Shown here: piece after piece, positions 1 to 6,308 of the stretch
How the letters are laid out: each line of letters begins with the position of its first letter
How positions within the stretch are numbered: the first letter of the stretch is position 1
Assembly: GCA_030425055.1 (NCBI GenBank)
Contig: JAUHVN010000083.1
Coordinates: forward strand, 1-10,029
Reading direction: 5' to 3'
Length of the DNA stretch: 10,029 nt
DNA from: Actinomycetes bacterium
GTDB taxonomy: Bacteria; Actinomycetota; Actinomycetes; Actinomycetales; Microbacteriaceae
The notes under the pieces: model-generated
The model's database searches: none
Seen by the model: the letters and a program-made list of their open reading frames with translations, nothing else
Told to the model about the DNA's origin: nothing
Made by a program: the position numbers and the translations under genes

Positions 1-806
1 GCGCCGCCGGGGCGCCCGACGCGGCCGCCGCCCTCGGCGTGAACGACCGCGTGCAGCTGTCCGAGGCGGCGCGCATCCTCAACGCGCGCACCGTGCGCCA
101 CTGGCAGCTGCAAGGCGTCACCGTCGTCGACCCGGCGACCACGTGGATCGACGTCACGGCCACCCTCGCACCCGATGTCACGCTGCTGCCGGGCACGCGC
201 ATCCTGCGCGCCACCACGGTCGCCGAGGGCGCGACGATCGGCCCCGACACCTCGCTGGTCGACTGCGAGGTCGGCGAGGACGCGACGGTGACGCGCACGG
301 ACGCGACCCTCGCCGTCATCGGCGCCGGGGCCACCGTCGGCCCGTTCGCCTATCTGCGGCCGGGCACCGACCTCGGTGCCGGCGGAAAGATCGGTACGTT
401 CGTCGAGACCAAGAACTCGGTGATCGGAGCGGGCAGCAAGGTGCCGCACCTCTCGTACGTCGGCGACACGACGATCGGCACGGGCGTGAACCTCGGCGCG
501 GGCGCCATCACCGCGAACTACGACGACATCGCCAAGCACCGCACCGAGATCGGCGACGAGGTGCACACCGGATCGCACAACGTCTTCGTGGCGCCCGTTA
601 GGATCGGAGACGGCGCGAAGACCGGCGCGGGAGCGGTCATCCGGAAGGATGTTCCCGCCGGTGCTCTGGCTCTGAGCGTGGCCCCTCAGCGCAATGTCGA
701 GGGGTGGGTCGAGAACAATCGACCGGGTACGCGTGCGGCGGAAGCCGCGCAGCGGGCCCGGTCCGCACCGAAGGCGGGCGATGGGGCGCAAGAACAAGAC
801 GGTTGA
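1..806 (+). CDS. glmU: Bifunctional GlmU (UDP-GlcNAc synthesis), C-terminal part, 5' end outside window
   Basis: This is the C-terminal part of the cytosolic enzyme that acetylates glucosamine-1-phosphate and then couples it to UTP, giving UDP-GlcNAc for peptidoglycan. The frame is open from base 3 to the stop at 804-806, giving 267 residues, so the uridylyltransferase domain lies mostly upstream. The GVNDRVQL stretch at the left edge is the usual junction between the two domains; the GTG at 39 falls inside it and is not a start. The rest is a left-handed beta-helix of hexapeptide repeats. PHLSYVGD matches the segment carrying the catalytic histidine (His363 of E. coli GlmU), and GAGAITANYDD and HNVFVAPV match the acetyl-CoA/substrate region. 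The tail after NRPG is a short, Ala/Arg-rich extension. The last 26 bases overlap prs, so the two genes are probably cotranscribed and coupled. Identity is secure; the gene is partial only because the window begins inside it. Confidence 0.96.
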   Translation, partial: AAGAPDAAAALGVNDRVQLSEAARILNARTVRHWQLQGVTVVDPATTWIDVTATLAPDVTLLPGTRILRATTVAEGATIGPDTSLVDCEVGEDATVTRTDATLAVIGAGATVGPFAYLRPGTDLGAGGKIGTFVETKNSVIGAGSKVPHLSYVGDTTIGTGVNLGAGAITANYDDIAKHRTEIGDEVHTGSHNVFVAPVRIGDGAKTGAGAVIRKDVPAGALALSVAPQRNVEGWVENNRPGTRAAEAAQRARSAPKAGDGAQEQDG

Positions 807-1815
807 CCTCGATCGCGATCACGACATCGCACCGGGACTGGTCGCCAAGACGAAGAAGCGGCTGGTCGTGGCATCCGGCAGATCGCACCCGGAGCTGGCA
901 GGCGAGGTGGCCGTGGCATTGGGCACCGAGCTCGTCCCCACCGAGTACCGCACGTTCGCGTCGGGCGAGATCCTCACCCGCTTCGAGGTGTCGATCCGCG
1001 GCTGCGACCTGTTCCTCATCCAGAGCTTCGGCCCGCCGGTCAACGAGTGGCTCATGGAGACGCTCATCATGCTGGATGCCGCCAAGCGGGCCTCCGCCAA
1101 GCGCATCACGTGCGTCATGCCGTACTACCCCTACTCGCGTCAGGACAAGAAGGGCCGCGGCCGCGAGCCGATCAGCGCGCGCCTGGTGGCCGACCTGCTG
1201 AAGACGGCCGGCGCCGACCGCGTGATGAGCGTCGACCTGCACGCGGCGCAGATCCAGGGGTTCTTCGACGGACCGGTCGACCACCTCTTCGCCAAGCCCG
1301 TGCTGCTCGAGTACTTCGAGCGCACGCTGTCGGCCGAAGACCGCGACGCCCTCACGGTCGTCTCGCCCGACACCGGCCGCGTGCGCGTCGCCGACACGTG
1401 GTCGGACAGCCTGGGCGCACCCCTGGCGATCATCCACAAGCGACGCGATCCCAACGTCGCCAACCAGGTCACCGTCAACGAGATCGTCGGTCGCGTCGAC
1501 GGCCGGGTCTGCCTGCTCGTCGACGACATGATCGACACCGGCGGCACGATCGTGAAGGCGGCCGAGGCCCTCAAGAAGAACGGCGCCAGCAAGGTCATCG
1601 TCGCCGCGACGCACGCCGTGTTCAGTCATCCGGCTGCGCAGCGCCTGCAGAGCGAGGCGATCGACGAGGTGGTCGTCACCGATTCGATCCCGGTCCCCGA
1701 GGCCAAGCAGTTCCCGGGGCTGACCGTGCTGCCGATCGCGCCGATGCTCGCACGGGCGATCCACGAGGTGTTCGAGGACGGCTCGGTGACGAGCATGTTC
1801 GACGGCGCCGCCTGA
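781..1815 (+). CDS. prs: Ribose-phosphate pyrophosphokinase (PRPP synthetase)
   Basis: Converts ribose-5-phosphate and ATP to PRPP, the precursor of purines, pyrimidines, histidine, tryptophan and NAD, in the cytosol. The protein has 344 residues, slightly longer than the usual 310-330 because of a charged N-terminal extension (about residues 1-25). Family motifs appear in order: SRQDKKGRGREPISARL (119-135, ATP-contacting loop), VDLHAAQIQGFFD (151-163, with His154 and the metal-binding DLHA), the flexible loop KRRDPNVANQ (220-229, catalytic Lys220 and Arg222), and the PRPP/ribose-phosphate loop VDDMIDTGGT (247-256). ATG 781 is chosen because GAAGG at 770-774 lies 6 bases ahead and the protein then begins like its actinobacterial relatives. 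The frame is open further upstream (to 694), but that stretch reads as out-of-frame glmU. The glmU-prs pairing is common in actinobacteria. All key residues are present, so it should be active. Confidence 0.96.
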   Translation: MGRKNKTVDLDRDHDIAPGLVAKTKKRLVVASGRSHPELAGEVAVALGTELVPTEYRTFASGEILTRFEVSIRGCDLFLIQSFGPPVNEWLMETLIMLDAAKRASAKRITCVMPYYPYSRQDKKGRGREPISARLVADLLKTAGADRVMSVDLHAAQIQGFFDGPVDHLFAKPVLLEYFERTLSAEDRDALTVVSPDTGRVRVADTWSDSLGAPLAIIHKRRDPNVANQVTVNEIVGRVDGRVCLLVDDMIDTGGTIVKAAEALKKNGASKVIVAATHAVFSHPAAQRLQSEAIDEVVVTDSIPVPEAKQFPGLTVLPIAPMLARAIHEVFEDGSVTSMFDGAA

Positions 1816-1832
1816 GCCCCGCACAGACCGCT

Positions 1833-1847
1833 CATAGGTTCGCCCGC
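1833..1847 (+). promoter_or_regulatory. Predicted promoter/regulator site before the flavin operon (CATAGGTTC copy 1)
   Basis: CATAGGTTCGCCCGC, in the 77-base gap between prs and the lipoprotein gene. The same 15 bases occur on the minus strand at 7071-7057 ahead of the response-regulator gene. TAGGTT (1835-1840) fits an actinobacterial -10 pattern (TAnnnT), with a likely transcript start near 1847-1852. There is no recognisable -35 box 16-18 bases upstream, which suits an activator-dependent promoter. A weak half-match, CACAGA, sits exactly 11 bases upstream at 1822. It could equally be a regulator-binding site overlapping the -10. No binding data are available. Confidence 0.5.
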
Positions 1848-1861
1848 GACGATGGGCGCGA

Positions 1862-1877
1862 GCGCTCGGTCGAGCGC
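1862..1877 (+). promoter_or_regulatory. Small leader hairpin just ahead of the lipoprotein ribosome-binding site
   Basis: GCGCTC (1862-1867) pairs with GAGCGC (1872-1877) across the loop GGTC. It ends 3 bases before the strong Shine-Dalgarno AAGGAGG (1881-1887). No T run follows, so it is not an intrinsic terminator. It could tune translation or mRNA stability, but in DNA this GC-rich a 6-bp stem can also arise by chance. Confidence 0.25.
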
Positions 1878-1892
1878 GCGAAGGAGGACGAG

Positions 1893-2342
1893 ATGACCCA
1901 CGCACCATCCCGACCCGTTCGAGCAGGCGCCGCAGCGGTCGGCGTCCTCGGCGCGCTCGCCCTGGCGGGGTGCGCCTCGGCGACCGGCGACGGCGGCGAC
2001 GCCGCCTCGGATGCCGGTGGCACCGCCGCCGACGGCGGCTCGGCCGGCTACGTCGACGGCACGTACACCGCCGAGGGCACGTACGCGACCCCCGAGTCGG
2101 TCGAGACGATCACGGTCACCGTGACGCTCGCCGACGATGTCGTGACCGAGGTCGAGGTCGTCGGCGATCCGCAGAAGAGCGAGTCGCAGCAGTTCCAGAG
2201 CCAGTTCATCGGCGGCATCTCGGCCGAGGTCGTCGGCAAGGACATCGACGAGATCTCGGTGAGCCGCGTCGCCGGATCGTCCCTGACCAGCGGCGGCTTC
2301 AACCAGGCGATCGACACCATCAAGGCCGAAGCGGCGGCATGA
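1893..2342 (+). CDS. Exported FMN-binding domain lipoprotein (predicted covalent flavoprotein)
   Basis: A 149-residue surface protein predicted to carry electrons on an FMN bound by ApbE. Residues 1-26 form a lipoprotein signal peptide: Arg10, a hydrophobic run, then the lipobox LAGC with Cys27 as the lipidated residue. No twin-arginine motif is seen, so Sec export is likely. Residues 28-52 are a Gly/Ala/Asp-rich flexible linker. Residues 53-146 are one FMN_bind domain (the family of the flavin domains of NqrC and RnfG), beginning YVDGTYTAEGTY. The flavin-acceptor region is VAGSSLTSGGF (126-136). It aligns with the canonical SGATxTS, placing Ser130 where the acceptor threonine normally lies. 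ATG 1893 is fixed by AAGGAGG (1881-1887, 5 bases ahead) and the lipoprotein signal. Its stop overlaps the apbE start (ATGA), so the two are coupled. The electron acceptor is unknown. The family call is firm; the covalent FMN is inferred. Confidence 0.88.
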   Translation: MTHAPSRPVRAGAAAVGVLGALALAGCASATGDGGDAASDAGGTAADGGSAGYVDGTYTAEGTYATPESVETITVTVTLADDVVTEVEVVGDPQKSESQQFQSQFIGGISAEVVGKDIDEISVSRVAGSSLTSGGFNQAIDTIKAEAAA

Positions 2343-3208
2343 CGGCGGCGCGCCGCGACGTGTGGCGCTTCGACGCGATCGGCACGCTGTGGCGGATCGA
2401 GACGCCGCACCCCCTCGCGCGCGCCGAACGCGACGCGGTCTCGGCCGAGATCGACGCGTTCGACCGCGCGTGGTCGCGGTTCCGGCCCGACTCGATCGTG
2501 ACGCGCCTGGCGCGTGCCGGCGGCGCGGTGCCGCTGCCGGTCGACGCCGCCGTCATGCTCAACGCCTACGCGGCCCTCGCCGATGCGACCGACGGCGCGG
2601 TGAACCCGCTCGTCGGCCGCTCGCTCGAACTGCTCGGGTACGACGCCGACGTGACCCTGCGCGCGACCGGTCGCGCCGCGGCTCCCGCGCCGTGGCACCG
2701 CACGCTCACGTGGCATGACGGGATGCTGCGCCTGGCCGCGCCCGCCGTCATCGACGTCGGCGCCCTCGGCAAAGGCCGGCTCGTCGACCGGGTGCTCGCG
2801 CTCGTGGTCGCGGCCGTCGGGGCGGACGCCGTCGTGGACGCGGGTGGTGACATCGCCCTGCGCGGACCGGCAGAGCGCATCGCGCTCGAGCATCCGTACG
2901 ACCCGACGCGCGCGATCGGGGTCGTCGAGGTGGCGGATGCCGCGCTGTGCGCATCCGCCGTCAACCGCCGTGCGTGGGGCGACGGGCTGCACCACGTCCT
3001 CGACGCGCGCACGGGTGCGCCGGTGCGCACGATCGCCGCGACCTGGGCGATCGCGCGCGATGCGATGACCGCGGATGCGACTGCGACGGCGCTCTTCTTC
3101 GACGGCGGGCCGCGGTTCGCCCACGAGCGCGCCGTCGAGTGGGTGCGCATGACCACCGACGGCCGCGTCGAGTGGTCGCCCGGAAGTAAGGCAGAGTTGT
3201 TCACGTGA
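2339..3208 (+). CDS. apbE: FAD:protein FMN transferase (ApbE family)
   Basis: ApbE enzymes use FAD to attach FMN through a phosphoester bond to Thr or Ser of target flavoproteins, and the obvious target is encoded immediately upstream. The 289-residue protein shows the family blocks in order: FDAIGTLWRIE (11-21), TDGAVNPLVG (84-93), DVGALGKGRLVD (139-150), VVDAGGDIALRG (165-176), HHVLDARTGAPV (218-229) and TADATATALFFDG (244-256). Asp246 is in the position of a Mg2+ ligand in known ApbE structures. ATG 2339 shares ATGA with the lipoprotein stop, and the first conserved block starts only 10 residues in. The frame is open further left, but that part is an Arg-rich shadow of the lipoprotein gene. 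There is no signal peptide or lipobox, unlike the exported ApbE of many Gram-negatives and Listeria FmnB, so the protein looks cytosolic. Its stop overlaps the next start (GTGA). Confidence 0.92.
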   Translation: MTAARRDVWRFDAIGTLWRIETPHPLARAERDAVSAEIDAFDRAWSRFRPDSIVTRLARAGGAVPLPVDAAVMLNAYAALADATDGAVNPLVGRSLELLGYDADVTLRATGRAAAPAPWHRTLTWHDGMLRLAAPAVIDVGALGKGRLVDRVLALVVAAVGADAVVDAGGDIALRGPAERIALEHPYDPTRAIGVVEVADAALCASAVNRRAWGDGLHHVLDARTGAPVRTIAATWAIARDAMTADATATALFFDGGPRFAHERAVEWVRMTTDGRVEWSPGSKAELFT

Positions 3209-4770
3209 TCGGAGCCCTGACCTCGCTGTGGAACCGCGTCTTCGCGGTGCTCGGCCGCGTATCGATGTACCGGCTGGTGCTGCTGTCGCTCGCCGCCCTC
3301 GCCGTCGTCGCGCTCGTGCTGTCGCTGTTCGGACTCGTGGCCCCCACGCCGCTCGAGCTCATCGTGACGAACCTCGTGCTGGCCGCCGTGTGCGCCGGCA
3401 CGGACTGGGTCGGCCATCGCATCGTGCGGCTCACGTGGCGCCTCGAGTCGTCGCTCATCACCGCGGGCATCCTGCTGTTCGTGCTGAGGCCGACGCTCGA
3501 TCCGTGGGGGCTGCTGGGCATCGCGCTCGCCGCCGTCGCGGCATCCGCGTCGAAATACGTGCTCGCGTGGCGCGGCCGGCACATCTTCAATCCCGCCGCC
3601 GTGGGCGCCACCGTGCTCGCGCTCTTCGGCATCGCCGCACCGGCACTCGGCTCGCCGTCGTGGTGGGTCGGCACCCCCGCGATGGCCCTGCCCGTCGCGC
3701 TCTTCGGGCTCGCCGTGCTGTGGCGCACCGAGAAGCTGCGCGTGGTCGCGGTGTTCCTGGTGATCGCGGTGGGTGTCGCGGTGCTGCGCACCTCGGTGCA
3801 GTACCAGGATGCCGGTCTCGATCTCGACCTCGGAACGATCTTCTGGCCGATCCTGCTGTCGTCGCCGTTCCTGTTCCTCGGCGCGTTCATGCTCTCCGAG
3901 CCGCTGACGCTGCCGCCGCGACGTTGGCAGCAGCTCACGGTGGCCGCGCTCGTCGGCGTGCTGGCGGGGTGGCCGATCGACCTCGGCGTGATCAGTCTCG
4001 GCCAGGAGCGCGCGCTGCTCATCGGCAACCTCCTCGCGTTCGCCTTCGCCGTGCGCACCGCCGTGCGCCTCACGCTGCGCTCGCGCGACGAGATCACCCC
4101 GACCGTGCGCCAGCTCACGTTCACGGCGGAGCGCCGGCTGGCGTTCTCGCCGGGGCAGTACCTCGAGCTCGAGGTGCCCCACAAGCACGCCGATTCCCGC
4201 GGCACGCGCCGCGAGTTCAGCATCGTGTCGTCGCCGGAAGACCTGCCCGAGCTGCGCGTGGCCTTCCGCGAGGGGTCGGCATCGAAGCCGCAGAGCTCGT
4301 ACAAGCGCGCGCTCGCGGCGGTGCAGCCGGGCGACAGACTCGCCGTCACGGGGGTGTGGGGCGACTTCCTGCTGCCCACGCGCACCGGGGCGCCTGTGCT
4401 GATGGTCGCCGCCGGCATCGGCGTCACGCCGTTCGTGGCGCAGCTGCGGCACATGGCGGCTGCGCAGGAGGACCGCGACATCGTGCTCGTCTACATCGCG
4501 AGCGAAGCCTCCGAACTGGCGTTCCGCGACGAGATCGAGGCGTCGGGCATCCCCGTCGTCGTCTTCACGCGCGACCGGCCCGACGACCTGCCGCCGTCGT
4601 GGACGTGGGCGCGCGGCGTGCGGCTCGACGCCGAGGGCCTCATGCGCGTCGTGCCCGACATCGTCTCGCGCCACGCGTACATCTCGGGTCCGCCCACGCT
4701 CATCGCCGAGCTCGCACCGGCCCTCGAGCGTGCGCGCTCGATCACGACCGACGCCTTCAGCGGCTACTGA
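3205..4770 (+). CDS. Membrane flavoreductase: NqrB/RnfD-like domain fused to FNR-type FAD/NAD(P)H domain
   Basis: A 521-residue fusion. Residues 1-290 contain about nine or ten hydrophobic segments and resemble the NqrB/RnfD membrane subunits of Na+-pumping NQR and Rnf complexes, most clearly in SKYVLAWRGRHIFNPAAVG (116-134), SWWVGTP (152-158) and MLSEPLTLPPRRW (229-241). Residues 291-521 form a ferredoxin-NADP reductase-like unit: SPGQYLELEVP and RREFSIVSSP (FAD binding), VAAGIGVTPF (401-410, nucleotide binding), YISGPPTLI (492-500), and the C-terminal FSGY, whose final Tyr is typical of FNR folds. No cysteine-rich 2Fe-2S domain is present. It is predicted to take electrons from cytosolic NAD(P)H and pass them across the membrane to the FMN lipoprotein. 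GTG 3205 overlaps the apbE stop (GTGA); TAAGG at 3187-3191 is a distant ribosome-binding site, so coupling probably drives initiation. The last 7 bases overlap the convergent kinase gene. Domain calls are firm; substrate and direction are inferred. Confidence 0.85.
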   Translation: MIGALTSLWNRVFAVLGRVSMYRLVLLSLAALAVVALVLSLFGLVAPTPLELIVTNLVLAAVCAGTDWVGHRIVRLTWRLESSLITAGILLFVLRPTLDPWGLLGIALAAVAASASKYVLAWRGRHIFNPAAVGATVLALFGIAAPALGSPSWWVGTPAMALPVALFGLAVLWRTEKLRVVAVFLVIAVGVAVLRTSVQYQDAGLDLDLGTIFWPILLSSPFLFLGAFMLSEPLTLPPRRWQQLTVAALVGVLAGWPIDLGVISLGQERALLIGNLLAFAFAVRTAVRLTLRSRDEITPTVRQLTFTAERRLAFSPGQYLELEVPHKHADSRGTRREFSIVSSPEDLPELRVAFREGSASKPQSSYKRALAAVQPGDRLAVTGVWGDFLLPTRTGAPVLMVAAGIGVTPFVAQLRHMAAAQEDRDIVLVYIASEASELAFRDEIEASGIPVVVFTRDRPDDLPPSWTWARGVRLDAEGLMRVVPDIVSRHAYISGPPTLIAELAPALERARSITTDAFSGY

Positions 4771-6308
4771 GCGGGGGCCTCGACCGCGGTCTCGGCCGGT
4801 TCGGTCTCGTCGCCTTCCGGATCGCCGGGGCGCGCGGGAAGCCGCACCTCGAACACGGTGTCGCCGGGTGCGCTCTGCACCGACATCGTGCCGCCGTGGG
4901 CCGTGACGATCGCGCGGGCGATCGACAGGCCGAGCCCCGTGCCGCCGGTCTTGCGGGCGCGCGAGCGATCGGCCCGTGAGAAGCGCTCGAAGAGCTCCTC
5001 GGCGACGGCGGGGTCGACGCCGGGGCCGTCGTCGGCCACGCGGATGACGGCGTCCGACGCCTCGTGCGCCACCGACAGCGTCACCGACGTGCCCTCGGGG
5101 GTGTGCACGCGCGCATTGGCGAGCAGGTTCACGACCACCTGGTGCAGGCGCCCCGTGTCGCCCGCCACGACGACGGGCTCGGGATCGACGTCGAGCGTCC
5201 AGCGGTGGTCGGGCCCCGCAGCCCGGGCATCCGCGATCGCCTCGGCGGCCATGCGCGAGAGGTCGACCGAGCCGAACACGAGCTCCTGCCCCTCGTCGAG
5301 CCGCGCCAGGAGGAGCAGATCCTCGACGAGCGCCGTCATCCGCACCGACTGCGCCTGGATGCGCTCGAGCGACGACTCGGTGGTCTCGGTGAGCGTCCGG
5401 TCGCGCAGCGACAGTTCGGAGTAGCCGCGGATCGACGCGAGCGGCGTGCGCAGCTCGTGGCTCGCGTCGGCGACGAAGCGCCGCATCCGCTCCTCGTTGC
5501 GCTGACGGGCGTCCAGCGATTCGTCGACGTGGTCCAGCAGTCGGTTGAGCGCGGCGCCGACGCGGCCGATCTCGGTGCGGTCGTCGGCCTGGTCGACGGG
5601 CACGCGCTCGGCGATCGACACCTCGCCGCGGTCCATCGGCACAGCGGCGACGCGGGTCGCGGTCTCGGCGACGGCGCGCAGCGGCCGCAGGCTCGCGCGG
5701 ATGACGACCGCGACCGCGCCGGCGAGCGCCAAGAGGCCGACCGCGGTGACGATGCCGATCGTCGTGAGCATCGCCGCGATCGTCGCATTGACCTCGCTCT
5801 CGGGCAGACCGGCGACCCCGACGGTTCCGGCAGCCCGGATCGGCACGACGCGATACGCGCCGATGCCCTCGACGTCCACCGTCGAGAATCCGCTCGGCTC
5901 GACCTCCGACACGATCTGCTCGATCTGCTCCTCCGAGAGCTCCATCACATCGGAGTCGTCGTCGACGTACGCGCCGGTGGTGACCTCGGAGCCGTCGCGC
6001 ACGACGAGCAGGAAGCCCGGGGGCTGGCGGCCGAAGGACAGCACGTCGTAGGCGCTGCGGACGGTCGGCGGAAGCCCCGGCTCGAACAGCTGCACCTGCC
6101 GGGCGCTGGATTCGACCCGCGCGTCGAGACCGTCGTGCATCACGCGGCCCAGGATCGTGCTGGTGACGACCGCGACGCCGACGAGGATGAGCGCGACGAT
6201 CGCGGTGACCGTCACGATCAGCCGCGTCTGGAGGCTCCACGGGCGACGCCGGGGCCGCGCACCCGGCGTCGGCGCCTCGGATGCCTGCTCGGCGGAGGAG
6301 ACCGTCAC
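4764..6308 (-). CDS. Two-component sensor histidine kinase (HAMP, HisKA, HATPase_c)
   Basis: A 514-residue membrane kinase, cotranscribed after its response regulator. The order is: basic cytosolic N-terminus; TM1 about 29-51; extracytoplasmic sensor domain about 52-177; TM2 about 178-203; HAMP linker about 204-260; HisKA with DASHELRTPL (281-290, phosphorylated His284); and HATPase_c with the N box around NLLANARVHTPEG (394-406), G1 DDGPG (426-430), F box FERFSRAD (440-447) and G2 GGTGLGLSI (455-463). All catalytic motifs are intact. GTG 6308 overlaps the regulator stop as GTGA; the next methionine is at residue 57, beyond TM1, so this start is needed. The sensor domain has an acidic run (YVDDDSDVMELSEEQ, 114-128) and resembles no ligand-binding fold that I can name. 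The C-terminal tail after 493 is Glu/Ala-rich. The 3' end overlaps the reductase gene on the other strand by 7 bases. The signal is unknown. Confidence 0.94.
   Translation of the reverse strand: MTVSSAEQASEAPTPGARPRRRPWSLQTRLIVTVTAIVALILVGVAVVTSTILGRVMHDGLDARVESSARQVQLFEPGLPPTVRSAYDVLSFGRQPPGFLLVVRDGSEVTTGAYVDDDSDVMELSEEQIEQIVSEVEPSGFSTVDVEGIGAYRVVPIRAAGTVGVAGLPESEVNATIAAMLTTIGIVTAVGLLALAGAVAVVIRASLRPLRAVAETATRVAAVPMDRGEVSIAERVPVDQADDRTEIGRVGAALNRLLDHVDESLDARQRNEERMRRFVADASHELRTPLASIRGYSELSLRDRTLTETTESSLERIQAQSVRMTALVEDLLLLARLDEGQELVFGSVDLSRMAAEAIADARAAGPDHRWTLDVDPEPVVVAGDTGRLHQVVVNLLANARVHTPEGTSVTLSVAHEASDAVIRVADDGPGVDPAVAEELFERFSRADRSRARKTGGTGLGLSIARAIVTAHGGTMSVQSAPGDTVFEVRLPARPGDPEGDETEPAETAVEAPAQ

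Noticed and set aside
694..780. Possible longer prs start at 694.
   Set aside because: The added residues are out-of-frame glmU sequence. ATG 781 has a ribosome-binding site and gives the normal N-terminus.
637..1908. A 423-codon minus-strand open frame opposite prs.
   Set aside because: Low-complexity Arg/Asp/Val/Gly-rich translation opposite a fully conserved prs; no ribosome-binding site or recognisable motif.
2566..6240. A very long open frame (about 1224 codons) on the minus strand.
   Set aside because: It runs antisense to apbE and the membrane reductase and out of frame through the kinase. Its translation is Arg/Ala/His/Pro-rich with no domain, as expected for a shadow frame in GC-rich DNA.
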